From a virus, in the IMG/VR virus record IMGVR_UViG_3300032516_005718, positions 1-35,923 of that record: 35,923 nt of DNA; one strand, given 5' to 3'. This document shows, piece by piece, positions 21,290 through 30,054 of the stretch. The translations under genes and the position numbers were made by a program. Each line of letters begins with the position of its first letter. The stretch's first letter is position 1. The notes under the pieces are model-generated. The model ran no database searches, was not told where the DNA came from, and saw only the letters and a program-made list of their open reading frames with translations.

Positions 21290-22498
21290 CTAGATTGCCG
21301 AGTACGCGTCGGGATTCGTTCCCGTGATAATTGGTTGGTCAGTCTGCGAGCTCACCGCCGAGACGATTCCAAGAGTCGTACGCAATGCTTGAATCGGTTT
21401 GACCGAGATGTTTCCCGCCGGGCTAACTAGTTCACCGCCAGTGTACGAGAGACCTGGAATCAGTCGAAGTCTCGCCAGCAAGTCGGAAGCGACAAAAGGT
21501 TTTCCGGGCGCGAGACCGTTAACGTAGTCCACGACCGCCGAGCGAGCATTCAACGCAACCGTGTTGACATCTGCACCAGCAGTGAACGTGAGCGCCAACT
21601 GAAAGCTTTGCAGAATAATGCTGGCGACGATCACTTGAACAAAGGTTCCCGCCGGGCGCACGTCAGAGAGCGACTCGAAAACAAGAGCGGCGAGCGATTG
21701 ACTTTGAGTTTGATACCGCGCGGGTATCGTGTCGAGCATGGCGAATTGCTCTGTGAACGCATCCGAAACGACGAGTTGAACGAGGCGCGCGGGGCGCCCC
21801 AAACTATCGACGACCTCGAGCGCGGTTGCTCTGCGAACTCCTGACACTCCAAGCGCCGCTTCCTCGAGGGCCGTCAACGTGCCCGCTCTGGCCGTCGTGA
21901 AGAACCGGCGTGCTCTCTCTCGAAGAGAATCGGCAAGCTCGGCGTCATCCGCGCCGGCAGTCGCCAACGGATTCGAGACCACGAGATCGGGCGGCGAGCT
22001 CGAAATGGGAGTGATAATTGATGTGATGGTTCCCGCCTTCGCATTTTGATCTGAGTCCGCCAAAACGCTACGCACCATCATTGTGAGCGGTCCGATTGTT
22101 CCCACTGTGAAAATACGCGATTCGGTTGTGATGTATTGAATGCCGTCCGCCGATTGAAGAAGCAGCCCCGATGGAATTGAGAACGTGGTCGGCGATGCAG
22201 CGGTTGTTCTGAATTGCACCGACCCGATGGCCGCCGCCGCAGGTTTTTTCACGAGTCCATAGCGGTCGAGCACCAATCTATCGAGAGCGGTTCCCGTTGC
22301 CGAATCAAGAAAGAGCGAAGCGGCGAGAGTCGTCAATTGCCCCATCACCTCGTCGGCCGCCGCGCATGCGCCCGCGATAAGGATGTTTGCATCCATCCCC
22401 TCGCGTTCGACGGCGTCTCGAGAGAGTCGCGCTTGTCGAGAGAGAATTTCGTCGCGCGCCACTCTGAAGAGTTCTGAGAAACCAGGAAAATCGGGCAT
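21290..22498 (-). CDS. baseplate wedge protein J-like, 402 aa
   Basis: Begins MPDFPGFSELFRVARDEILS, with GAGGGG before the ATG. It shows the whole J plan: an N-terminal helix; LASSLFLDSATG-like LDRLVLDRYGLVKKPA; the beta domain (GSVQFRT, FSIPSGLLLQSADGIQYITT, SRIFTVGTIGPLTMMVRSV); ADDAELADSLRERARRFFTTARAGTL; and a C-terminal (ADVNTVALNARSAVVDYVNG) that ends in LRLIPGLSYTGGELVSPAG. J/gp6-family proteins form the wedges that lock the contractile baseplate. Length is typical. Confidence 0.85.
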   Translation of the reverse strand: MPDFPGFSELFRVARDEILSRQARLSRDAVEREGMDANILIAGACAAADEVMGQLTTLAASLFLDSATGTALDRLVLDRYGLVKKPAAAAIGSVQFRTTAASPTTFSIPSGLLLQSADGIQYITTESRIFTVGTIGPLTMMVRSVLADSDQNAKAGTITSIITPISSSPPDLVVSNPLATAGADDAELADSLRERARRFFTTARAGTLTALEEAALGVSGVRRATALEVVDSLGRPARLVQLVVSDAFTEQFAMLDTIPARYQTQSQSLAALVFESLSDVRPAGTFVQVIVASIILQSFQLALTFTAGADVNTVALNARSAVVDYVNGLAPGKPFVASDLLARLRLIPGLSYTGGELVSPAGNISVKPIQALRTTLGIVSAVSSQTDQPIITGTNPDAYSAI

Positions 22499-22510
22499 TG
22501 CTATCCCCTC

Positions 22511-23614
22511 TTAAAACGTCATTCCGTCAGAACGAAGCGGCAATGAAACGCTCAACTGCGTGCCGGACGCTCGAAGTTTAGCACGGACTAGCACCGTCAA
22601 AGTATTTGCGTCGAGTGTCAACGATGCCTGCGCGACATCGACTTCCGGCTCTTGTAAAACCTGTCTTTCGATCTCTGCTTTGATTCTCGATAGGCCGCCG
22701 CCAAAAACAGGTTCTTTGTTTCGGAAACCGATTCCGTACTCTGGCAAATGGAAAAAATCGCCGGGATGAGAGAGCAGTCGCCGAAGAATGAGCTTCTTGA
22801 TGAGCGCGTCGCCGCTCATGTCCTGGTAGTCGCCCACGGAATTGATGATCAACGTTCCGCCGAAGCGACTCGGGTCGTCAATTGGAGTCGGCGAGTTGAA
22901 CAAGTCTCGAGAGCCGCCGCGATGCTTGTATGTTTTCTTCTCTTCGGTCGAGACACTCGCGTCAAGCAGCCCGAGGAAATCAGCCTGTCGAGGTGTTTTG
23001 AGAGAGAACCCCGCCGCGTCGAGTAACGTACTCGAGGAAACTCGATGCGTCACGAGCACCGACCCGAACGATTCGAGCGTTGTCAGCCCGTACGTCAACG
23101 GATTGATTGGGCGGACACTGAGCACGTGCAAGAAGGCGGTCGTATCGAGTCGTTGAATCGCCCATGTCGACGGGTTCAGCGCATCGCCCGCAGAGAACAC
23201 GCTGGAGTGACGAGGTTCGCCCGAGAGCACGACTTTGACTTCGTTCGTTGCAAGAGCCAAGGCAGATAGAATCGATGTTCCTATGCCCGCAGCGGCCGCG
23301 CCATAGACACTCTCGTCATTCTGTATGCGCTCGATCCAGCCAATAAACCCATCGTTCGCATCGGGCGAGACCGCGTTGACGTTCGAGATCTTTATCGAGC
23401 TCGCCGAAACGTAGTCGACAATCAAAAACGTCCCGTTATTGCCATCGGTATCGGCGCCATAGAGCGTGATATTGCGACCAATCGAGAGCGGACTCATATT
23501 CGCAAGCCCGGTCAGCGTCGCAACACCCGCCGCAACGGAGGCGATACTCGCGCCCGAGCCCGACCAACCCGCTACGGCACCATACGGATCTTTTCCCCAT
23601 CCTAAAGCGGGCAT
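22511..23614 (-). CDS. gp25/W-like baseplate protein with extra N-terminal module, 367 aa
   Basis: GGAGG precedes the ATG. The last ~110 residues are the wedge domain: LIKKLILRRLLSHPGDFFHL, EYGIGF, then IKAEIERQVLQEPEVDVAQ and TLTVLVRAKLRASG. gp25/W proteins (usually 110-140 aa) join wedge and sheath, and contract first when the baseplate fires. Here 250 extra residues precede it. Residues 28-97 hold a module also found in the 629-aa protein (GNNGTFLIVDYV, SSIKISNV, IGWIER). The rest includes NPLTYGLTTLESFGSVLVTH and a GGSRDLFNSPTPIDD stretch. An uncommonly long W-like protein. Confidence 0.8.
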   Translation of the reverse strand: MPALGWGKDPYGAVAGWSGSGASIASVAAGVATLTGLANMSPLSIGRNITLYGADTDGNNGTFLIVDYVSASSIKISNVNAVSPDANDGFIGWIERIQNDESVYGAAAAGIGTSILSALALATNEVKVVLSGEPRHSSVFSAGDALNPSTWAIQRLDTTAFLHVLSVRPINPLTYGLTTLESFGSVLVTHRVSSSTLLDAAGFSLKTPRQADFLGLLDASVSTEEKKTYKHRGGSRDLFNSPTPIDDPSRFGGTLIINSVGDYQDMSGDALIKKLILRRLLSHPGDFFHLPEYGIGFRNKEPVFGGGLSRIKAEIERQVLQEPEVDVAQASLTLDANTLTVLVRAKLRASGTQLSVSLPLRSDGMTF

Positions 23615-23623
23615 ACTTGCCTC

Positions 23624-24163
23624 CTACTGGTCGATTCTAAAACTGCATGCGATGCTCACTCGATTATTCGTTCCAGCCGATGAGATTCTCACTCCTCCTA
23701 AGTGATCCACAACTAGTGTTCTGGCTCCAACATCCGAGTCGGTTGTGAAAATCAAGTCGTACGTCGGACAACAATTTGCGGGCAGAACAAAAATGTCATC
23801 GTAGTTTGTCCCGTTCTTTACGACTCCGGCAATCTGAACCCGACCCGCCGAGTCTCTCGCATATCTCGCCGGCGAAAGAGTACTTCCCCAATTGACCCAA
23901 GAATTTAAAAGCGTCGGCGTCGCCCAAGCGGGGAGCGGAGACACCATCGATGAAATCTGCCGAATCAATGCGAGCGCGATTCCCTCGACGAAGTCTTTGC
24001 CGAGCGGATTGGCGCCGGCGAGATCATATTCTGTCGGAGCGCAAATCGACCCGACGACTGGAGTCGCACCGACCACCGCGCCGTTCTCAAAGATCTGTAC
24101 CATCTCGAGTTTAGCGGCTTCACTCGCGGCGGCTTGATCGGTTGTGACAGACAGTGCGGGCAT
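23624..24163 (-). CDS. small fibre-type protein at the baseplate tip, 179 aa
   Basis: Begins MPALSVTTDQAAASEAAKLE, with GAGGAAG before the ATG. The C-terminal 90 residues follow the common fibre-tip pattern: SWVNWGSTLSPARYARDSAG, GRVQIAGVVKNGTN, DIFVLPANCCPTYDLIF, and a last strand (RVSIACSFRID). Similar modules (W-x-N-x-G, GRV..GVV..G, IF.LP) cap many phage tail proteins. It lies between spike and W genes, so it may sit at the central baseplate rather than on a side fibre. Confidence 0.65.
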   Translation of the reverse strand: MPALSVTTDQAAASEAAKLEMVQIFENGAVVGATPVVGSICAPTEYDLAGANPLGKDFVEGIALALIRQISSMVSPLPAWATPTLLNSWVNWGSTLSPARYARDSAGRVQIAGVVKNGTNYDDIFVLPANCCPTYDLIFTTDSDVGARTLVVDHLGGVRISSAGTNNRVSIACSFRIDQ

Positions 24164-24169
24164 GCTTCC

Positions 24170-25021
24170 TCATTTCGTCTTTGAGATATTCGATAGATAT
24201 TGAAGGGCCTTCAACTCGAAAGTATTGATTGCCGCTTGCGCAGCGATTCCGGCCGAATTCCCGGTAATGCAAGCGGCGTTTACCGCCGTCACCATTGTTG
24301 TCGTTGCAATGCCGATTGCTTTTCCCGCAGGCGGAATGAGCAGTTTATCAGTCGCGGGTAGCATCGCTGCGTTGTACGCGACCATCGCCGCCTGAATCGC
24401 GGTGAACGCCGCCGCTATCTGAGAAAAACGCAACGCAAGATCGGTGTCGAGAATTGCCTCTTCCGAGCGGTACGTCGACCCCATAACGAGTTGCTCGCTG
24501 GCCGCTTCTTTCCCGAGTCGAACCTTGTCGCAATCGAGAATGATTGTGTCATCTGATTTGAGAGTGATTTTCGATTCGGCGTCGACTTCGATTTTCCCCG
24601 AGCCCGACGTGCGCAGGCGGTAGGGTTTATCGGCCTCGATGTCGAGTACCACCTCATCGGCGTCAACAATCGCATCGGAGGGAGGCGGGTCCGCTTGCGA
24701 CCAAAGACGTGCGACGACCACCGCGCCCTCTGCCGGGTCGCCGTTCGGAATGACCACCACGAGCTCATCGTCTTTGTGAATTTTCCCGTAGGCGCCGAAC
24801 GAATTGCCCGCGTAGCCCGTGCCCACTCGGGCGCAAACCACTTGCCCGCTCGGCGATAGCGTCACGTCGACGAAGACGCCCTCGGGTGCATCAACGGCCG
24901 ATTCTCCGTTCGCGTAGGCGAGCGTGACCCAAACTCTCGGGTCCATACCGGGACGCGCCAACGCTTGCCCCAAGCGCTGTGTATCGAGACCCGTTCCAAC
25001 TCGTGCGCGTCCCTTGGCCAT
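24170..25021 (-). CDS. baseplate spike protein (gpV/gp45-like), 283 aa
   Basis: The start overlaps the upstream stop (TAATG) with GAGGAAG upstream. Residues 25-110 form an OB-fold: WVTLAYANGESAV, VFVDVTLSPSGQVVCARVG, GAYGKIHKDDELVVVIPNGD, VVVARLWSQADPPP. A short beta-helix-like part follows (YRLRTSGSGKIEVDAESKIT, DTIILDCDKVRLG). The C-terminal 90 residues are helical and Ala-rich (AAFTAIQAAMVAYNAAMLP). V-family spikes sit under the hub and pierce the outer membrane. No HxH iron motif of the classic tip is visible, so a separate PAAR-like tip may exist elsewhere. Confidence 0.75.
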   Translation of the reverse strand: MAKGRARVGTGLDTQRLGQALARPGMDPRVWVTLAYANGESAVDAPEGVFVDVTLSPSGQVVCARVGTGYAGNSFGAYGKIHKDDELVVVIPNGDPAEGAVVVARLWSQADPPPSDAIVDADEVVLDIEADKPYRLRTSGSGKIEVDAESKITLKSDDTIILDCDKVRLGKEAASEQLVMGSTYRSEEAILDTDLALRFSQIAAAFTAIQAAMVAYNAAMLPATDKLLIPPAGKAIGIATTTMVTAVNAACITGNSAGIAAQAAINTFELKALQYLSNISKTK

Positions 25022-26673
25022 TACTTCCTCGCCTCCACGTAATTCTGGAAATCAAACCCGATGCTCACCCCGCTCGTCGCATCCCATGCGAACTTTACTT
25101 CCTTCACTCTGAACACAGTTTGAAGTTCTTGGATCGAGTTTCGCGCGGTCGCGACAATCACCCGAGCAAGGTTCGCATCGCCGAGGCGTTTTGTCAGAGC
25201 GTCGACCTCTTCTTTTTCGCTGCGTGCCTGATGAGAGATGAGCTCTGCGATAACGGGCGGTCGAGAGCCGAGCACCGTATTCGCGGCGGTAACAATCTCG
25301 ACGGCATCGCCCGGACGCAACGAAAGCAAATCGGGATCCTGATTGTCGCCGCCGAATGAGGCGAGATCTTTTGTCTCGATCGAGCCGCTTATTTCGGCGC
25401 GTCCAATCTCCTCGTAAAGCGAACGCGCGATGCTCTTGAGGCGGTCTTTGTTTCGGATGCCCGCCACAGGGATTCTGAGAATCTCTTCTTGAGAAGCTTC
25501 GCCCGTTGGAGTGACGCTTGTCGCCTGTGGTTTCTCGGGCCATCGCGCCTCGAGAATGCGTCCCTTGTAGCCGCGTTGTTTCGAGCCGGGGTCATGCGAG
25601 ACAACTAGAATCGTGGGGCGCTTTCCCGTTCCGCACAGCTTGCGCTCCATCTTGAAATTGTCGATGTCGAAACCATAAACCAAACGACGAAGTGCAATCT
25701 CGTTTTTCCCCTCGGCCGTTGTCACCGTTCGGCGCTTGCCGTCTTTGAAGGGCGTCGGATGGCCGGGCGTTCCTGCGTTCAATCTCTCATACAAACTTTG
25801 CGCGCGCCGAATCATGAGTTTCTTGCCCTGAAAATACGGCACCGCATTCACCAAAAAACAGAATTGCGTGATGGCATCCCATAGACTGATTTTATCTGTG
25901 TCGCCCTTCATCGGCATCTTGGGGTCCGCGCCGACGGCGTTTTTCAAGGGCCGAATAAGGTCAGTGTCGTTCACAACTTTGGGTAGACCTTGCGTTCCCC
26001 AATCAGACTCGGGAGCCTCAATCGATAAATTCTGAGGGTTGATTTGAGACTTCAACAGAGGGTGAAATTTCACGATTTGTGTTACTACGCTTTTAATGTC
26101 CTGCCCCAATTTTATCTTGTCGAGCATCTCCGCTGTCAACGAAGTGTCGAGTAGAATTCCTCGATAGTCTCGACCCTCCATGTGCACGAGAGAACCGCTC
26201 GCGGTGTGCTCTGCCGTTATCGTGTCGACGAGACCCGACATGAGCAACGTCGCCTCGTTGACGGTGCCGCCTTGCGTTCTCGTGTCGAGATAACTCTGAC
26301 GCTTCTTTGTCGGCAAAATGTTTTCGGTAATGCCTCGCCCGAATTTTCCCGCCTCGACGGCGCCGAGGTGAACCTCAACATCGATCGCACGCATCACGCG
26401 GGGATCAATTGGGAAATCTTTGTACTCGAGAGTGAGTGAGAATTTGTTCGCTTGCCGATATCCCGGCATCTCGACCGAGCACGTCTTCGGCAAGATGTTC
26501 ATGACCTGCGAGAGATTGTCTTTCGACGCAAGAGCTCGGGGTTTCTCGCCCGCCGCCGTTCCTTTTTCTGCGAGACTTTTGACCGACTCGGGCGCAAGCG
26601 AGACAACCGTCATCGCCTCGTCGAACCGAAGTTTGAGGTTGATGACCACGCTTGGATAAAAAAGACTCGTCAT
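25021..26673 (-). CDS. baseplate hub protein (gpD/gp27-like), 550 aa
   Basis: The ATG at 26673 overlaps the upstream stop as TGATG; an in-frame TTG one codon earlier would also fit. Strands of the hub fold can be followed: CSVEMPGYRQANKFSLTLEY, VMRAIDVEVHLGAVE, TLLMSGLVDTITAEHTAS, LVHMEGRDYRGILLDTSL, and in the middle LWDAITQFCFLVNAVPYFQG, GKKLMIRR, the hallmark of late-control-D/gp27 proteins. The C-terminal half has LRPGDAVEIVTAANTVLG and FRVKEVKFAWDATSGVSIGFDFQNY. It forms the central ring joining tube and spike. Its position between LysM and spike genes agrees. Confidence 0.8.
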   Translation of the reverse strand: MTSLFYPSVVINLKLRFDEAMTVVSLAPESVKSLAEKGTAAGEKPRALASKDNLSQVMNILPKTCSVEMPGYRQANKFSLTLEYKDFPIDPRVMRAIDVEVHLGAVEAGKFGRGITENILPTKKRQSYLDTRTQGGTVNEATLLMSGLVDTITAEHTASGSLVHMEGRDYRGILLDTSLTAEMLDKIKLGQDIKSVVTQIVKFHPLLKSQINPQNLSIEAPESDWGTQGLPKVVNDTDLIRPLKNAVGADPKMPMKGDTDKISLWDAITQFCFLVNAVPYFQGKKLMIRRAQSLYERLNAGTPGHPTPFKDGKRRTVTTAEGKNEIALRRLVYGFDIDNFKMERKLCGTGKRPTILVVSHDPGSKQRGYKGRILEARWPEKPQATSVTPTGEASQEEILRIPVAGIRNKDRLKSIARSLYEEIGRAEISGSIETKDLASFGGDNQDPDLLSLRPGDAVEIVTAANTVLGSRPPVIAELISHQARSEKEEVDALTKRLGDANLARVIVATARNSIQELQTVFRVKEVKFAWDATSGVSIGFDFQNYVEARK

Positions 26674-27800
26674 CAAACACCCGAGTTGATCAATCGAGGA
26701 ACCATGATGAACATTCCTGCCAATAGTTTACTGCTAGTTAAACCGTTGTACTTGAGCAGTCGTCGCCACTCCTCCTGCGTTCCGTAGAACCTTGTGGACA
26801 CATCTCTCAAATCCATATTCGTATGCGCGGTAAAGACAGCGAGAATTTCCTGCTCGTCATCGCGGCGCGTGAGCGTATCGTTCTGTTCTGCCGCTGTCGT
26901 CTTCAAGAGACGCGCAGAGATTTTGACGCCTCGAACATATGACTCGGCAGTCAACGTTTGCCCCTGCGAGAGCGCATCGATTTCGTCCGTGTTGATGAGC
27001 GCTCGTGCCGCTTTCGACGAGACGATATTCTCGATTCTCAGAGCGCCCTCTTTGATGGTTTCCATCGCGGCGAGCGTTCTCTTTACGGCGGTCGCGGGCG
27101 TGAGCACGGCGTCTGTGATGTTGGCGGTTGTGTCGGTTATCGAACCAATTGCGTCTGAGATGATGGCGTCCATTTCGTCGAGCGCCCTTTGGATATCCTC
27201 GACGAGCGAGAACGGCGCCGCCAACGAAGTATGAAGTTGATCATAGAGCGTATTGAACTTTGCGCTCAACGATTTCTGGTCGACCTCGAGGGCGAACGAA
27301 ATGGGAACCTCTCGCTCTCCCTGTGAAATCCATTTGAAGGTTATCTCCCAATTAAGAATCTCTGCGCGATCCCAATTCTGCACGAATTGCTCGACGATGC
27401 CGTGTCGAATCTGTTGATCCCATGTGACCTCGACGACCTGCCCCTCGCGGCGAATACTGTCGACGGTCTTGGCGAGCTCGACGACATTCGCGACGGGTTG
27501 CGTTGCGCCTGCGCCGCCTGTGCCTAGAAGAGCAATCGCGCTCGCCTGAACCGCTCTCCCCTCATCGTCGATGCTTCGCAAGAATCTATCGGCCCATCGA
27601 CCTGTGATGGTCGTGGGAGCCTCTTCGTTGCCGAGCACCTGCATTGACGCGATTGGATTGCCCGGGTACCAGGTTGTTTCGGCGCGCATCGAACCCGAGA
27701 GCGTGAACGGTCGATACGGAAGAGCGCGCTCCTTCAGAATCAAAACTCGCTTGCGACCCGTCTGTTCGGCGATCGTGAATGCGCTTGAGCTCTCTGGCAT
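26673..27800 (-). CDS. LysM-containing baseplate/hub-linking protein, 375 aa
   Basis: GAGGGACGG precedes the ATG. The N-terminal 75 residues (RVLILKERALPYRPFTLSGS, TTWYPGNPIASMQVLG) look like the N-domain of tail proteins that sit next to the hub. The middle is helical (LAKTVDSIRREGQVVEVTWD, DAIISDAIGSITDTTANI). The C-terminal 55 residues are a LysM module (TNMDLRDVSTRFYGTQEEWR, LLKYNGL, LLAGMFIMVP). In contractile systems the LysM protein bolts hub to wedge rather than binding peptidoglycan, although cell-wall contact cannot be excluded. Confidence 0.75.
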   Translation of the reverse strand: MPESSSAFTIAEQTGRKRVLILKERALPYRPFTLSGSMRAETTWYPGNPIASMQVLGNEEAPTTITGRWADRFLRSIDDEGRAVQASAIALLGTGGAGATQPVANVVELAKTVDSIRREGQVVEVTWDQQIRHGIVEQFVQNWDRAEILNWEITFKWISQGEREVPISFALEVDQKSLSAKFNTLYDQLHTSLAAPFSLVEDIQRALDEMDAIISDAIGSITDTTANITDAVLTPATAVKRTLAAMETIKEGALRIENIVSSKAARALINTDEIDALSQGQTLTAESYVRGVKISARLLKTTAAEQNDTLTRRDDEQEILAVFTAHTNMDLRDVSTRFYGTQEEWRRLLKYNGLTSSKLLAGMFIMVPRLINSGV

Positions 27801-27814
27801 GCGTCACCGTCCCT

Positions 27815-29827
27815 CTAGACTCCGAAGACTGGGCTAAAACCACTCTGAAGTTTTCGCTCTCCCATGGCCGCTACGTCTCTCGAGAATGCAATTGCGATTC
27901 GATCGGGGTCGAATCCCTCGGCGAACTTTTGCGTGATGTTGAAGCGCGCGTCGGGGAAGTTGTTGACTGTTCCTGCGCGGTCGTCGGGCGGTGCCTTCTT
28001 ACGTTTGAGCGCTTCATCGCGCGCCGCTTGTAGCAATGCCATCTGTGTTTCGGCTTCGACCTGCGCGACGGAGAGTTTAAAAACCTCGGTCGGTACCGCA
28101 ACAGCCGCGCCGATGAATTGTCCGATGGGCTTTATGTAATCGTAGATTTTCATGAAGAGCCCTCGAATCGCATCATTCAATTTGCTAATCGGTGTGATCA
28201 TTGCGTTTAAGTTAGCTAAACCAATGTCTGTCACGCCTTTTAAATAGCCTTGTATATCTTCAACCATTTTCATAAACCCGCCACCAGAGACTGTGATAGC
28301 GTTCCAAGCATTCACAAATGGTGCTGCTATAGAACCAGCGGCGCTCGAAATAAGCGAAATCATGTTTTCATAAAATCGCTGAAAGACTCGAATATAAAAA
28401 AGTGCTTTCTCTAGCTGTGAAAGCCAATTGTTAATCATGTTCGGAATGATTGTGAGAAAAAAGTTTCCCACCCCACCCGATGGTGCAAACGTCTTGTTGA
28501 ACATCTTTGTAATTGGCAAAAACATCTTCGCAACTTGATCGGACATTGCGCCAAAGTGAACTGAAATACGCTTCCAGATCTCTCTGAATCGTGTCGTGAC
28601 GCCATTGATGTTTTTTGAATAAGCTTTCCACGTCGCCCAAATTGCAAGCGAGACCGCCGCGACTGCCGCTATCACTACCAGTATGGGAGCCGCCGCCGCT
28701 GTGATTGTCGCGATTAAACCAGCACTCGCCGCCGCCCCGCCAGTACTAGCAGCCGTCCCGCCAGCACCTGCCCCCGCAACAAACTTCGGAAACATCGCCG
28801 TGAATGCCGCCGCCGCGCCACCTTCAGCCACCGCTCCTGCGCTTGCCACTGCCGGCGCCGCCGCTTTCATAGCTAACTTTGCGGCAACGAATTTTCCACC
28901 CTTCATCAACAACGGAATCCATCCGGCGATACTCTTGCCCGTCAACTTCGAGATTGAGAAATTGAGTAGCATTATTTTTCCGATGCCTATTAACCCCTCG
29001 TGAAATCGTGTCAAAAACTTTGTGAGCACACCCGCAAAACGTTTGGCAGAGGCGAGCCACTTATCCATATTTTTTTCGCCGTACTCCATCAGCTTCGTGA
29101 TGAGCGGCAAAAGAGCGGCGCCAATCTGAAGTTTGATTCGATTCCACCCTTCCTTCATTCCACGCTGCGCTTTGACGTAGCGGTCCAGCATCTTCATATT
29201 ATCGTCGCCCGCGATGCCGTATTTTTCTTGCTCCTTTTGAGCATCCGTTATCGCGCTCTTGCCTTTTTTCAGAGCCTTCTCGAGCAGCATGGCGTTTTTC
29301 ACGGGCATGCTAAAAGCGTTTGCTAGCTGCACAGCGTGAATCTTTCCGCCTTTTATCCCCTCTGCGATTTGCTCCATCGCCACAACGGGCCCCTTCGACA
29401 TGCTGACGCCCATCTGAGCGAGCATAACACTGGTTGTGTTAGTCGATTTTCCCGTTGCCGCCATAATCATGTCGAGTTTCGATCCCTTTTTAGAGATCGA
29501 CATCAGGATGCGTTCCGACTCGGTCATCGAGACGCCAGCCTTATCAAAAACGTTTATCAGTGCCTCTGATTTTTTGGCCGAAACATCTGCCAATTGACCG
29601 ATGCGTTTCACCGATTTCAAATGTTCGATGGTTTCCGAGAACGCCTCGGTCAAACCGAAGCCCGCCGCCATAGCACCGGCGGCGAGCCCGAAATGTCCGA
29701 GTGCACTTGACGCTTTATCGAAAACACCTGTCACTCGACTGGCCGCCGAGTAAACGGTTTTCAGTGCCTTCGATGCGGTGTCGTGTACCGTGACATTGAG
29801 TAGAACTGTCTGTGCTACATCCGCCAT
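27815..29827 (-). CDS. tail tape measure protein, 670 aa
   Basis: GAGGGGGG precedes the ATG. Long helices dominate, with several hydrophobic, Ala/Gly-rich stretches in the middle (MKAAAPAVASAGAVAEGGAA, LIATITAAAAPILVVIAAVA) and a typical C-terminal half. It starts LLNVTVHDTASKALKTVYSA and contains SMSKGPVVAMEQIAEGIKGG. Its length, helicity, place after the chaperone pair and membrane-like segments are diagnostic. By the usual 0.15 nm per residue the tail would be about 100 nm. The hydrophobic parts may also help DNA cross the host inner membrane. Confidence 0.85.
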   Translation of the reverse strand: MADVAQTVLLNVTVHDTASKALKTVYSAASRVTGVFDKASSALGHFGLAAGAMAAGFGLTEAFSETIEHLKSVKRIGQLADVSAKKSEALINVFDKAGVSMTESERILMSISKKGSKLDMIMAATGKSTNTTSVMLAQMGVSMSKGPVVAMEQIAEGIKGGKIHAVQLANAFSMPVKNAMLLEKALKKGKSAITDAQKEQEKYGIAGDDNMKMLDRYVKAQRGMKEGWNRIKLQIGAALLPLITKLMEYGEKNMDKWLASAKRFAGVLTKFLTRFHEGLIGIGKIMLLNFSISKLTGKSIAGWIPLLMKGGKFVAAKLAMKAAAPAVASAGAVAEGGAAAAFTAMFPKFVAGAGAGGTAASTGGAAASAGLIATITAAAAPILVVIAAVAAVSLAIWATWKAYSKNINGVTTRFREIWKRISVHFGAMSDQVAKMFLPITKMFNKTFAPSGGVGNFFLTIIPNMINNWLSQLEKALFYIRVFQRFYENMISLISSAAGSIAAPFVNAWNAITVSGGGFMKMVEDIQGYLKGVTDIGLANLNAMITPISKLNDAIRGLFMKIYDYIKPIGQFIGAAVAVPTEVFKLSVAQVEAETQMALLQAARDEALKRKKAPPDDRAGTVNNFPDARFNITQKFAEGFDPDRIAIAFSRDVAAMGERKLQSGFSPVFGV

Positions 29828-29829
29828 TG

Positions 29830-30054
29830 TCAGCCCCCCTCAAATGCACTCGCCATCGCGTCTTTCTCTTCTCGCATTATCTCTGCCAGCTTATCGACAA
29901 ATTGATCGAGCTCTCGTTTCGTCATCGACAAAATGTTGGGCACCTGTTGATGCCCATAGCGTGCGGCGAATGCAATCAACTTCCACAAACTCGCCTCGAT
30001 TGGTTCGATCTCCGCTTGCCGATACATCGCGCAAACAAACCCAGCAAACGTCAT
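29830..30054 (-). CDS. tail assembly chaperone, downstream (T-like) frame, 74 aa
   Basis: Begins MTFAGFVCAMYRQAEIEPIE; the ATG overlaps the upstream stop as ATGA. Helical throughout (ASLWKLIAFAARYGHQQVPN, LDQFVDKLAEIMREEKDAMA). In lambda-like and many myovirus tails the second chaperone domain is made as an extension of the first by ribosomal frameshifting. Here the frame is open continuously from a slippery site in the upstream gene, so the true product is probably the fusion; independent translation from this ATG is also possible. It lies directly before the tape measure, as expected. Confidence 0.6.
   Translation of the reverse strand: MTFAGFVCAMYRQAEIEPIEASLWKLIAFAARYGHQQVPNILSMTKRELDQFVDKLAEIMREEKDAMASAFEGG

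Noticed and set aside
28684-28880. Frameshift or low-complexity insertion in the tape measure's Ala/Gly-rich centre
   Set aside because: The reading frame stays open, and such hydrophobic Ala/Gly stretches are normal in tape measure proteins.
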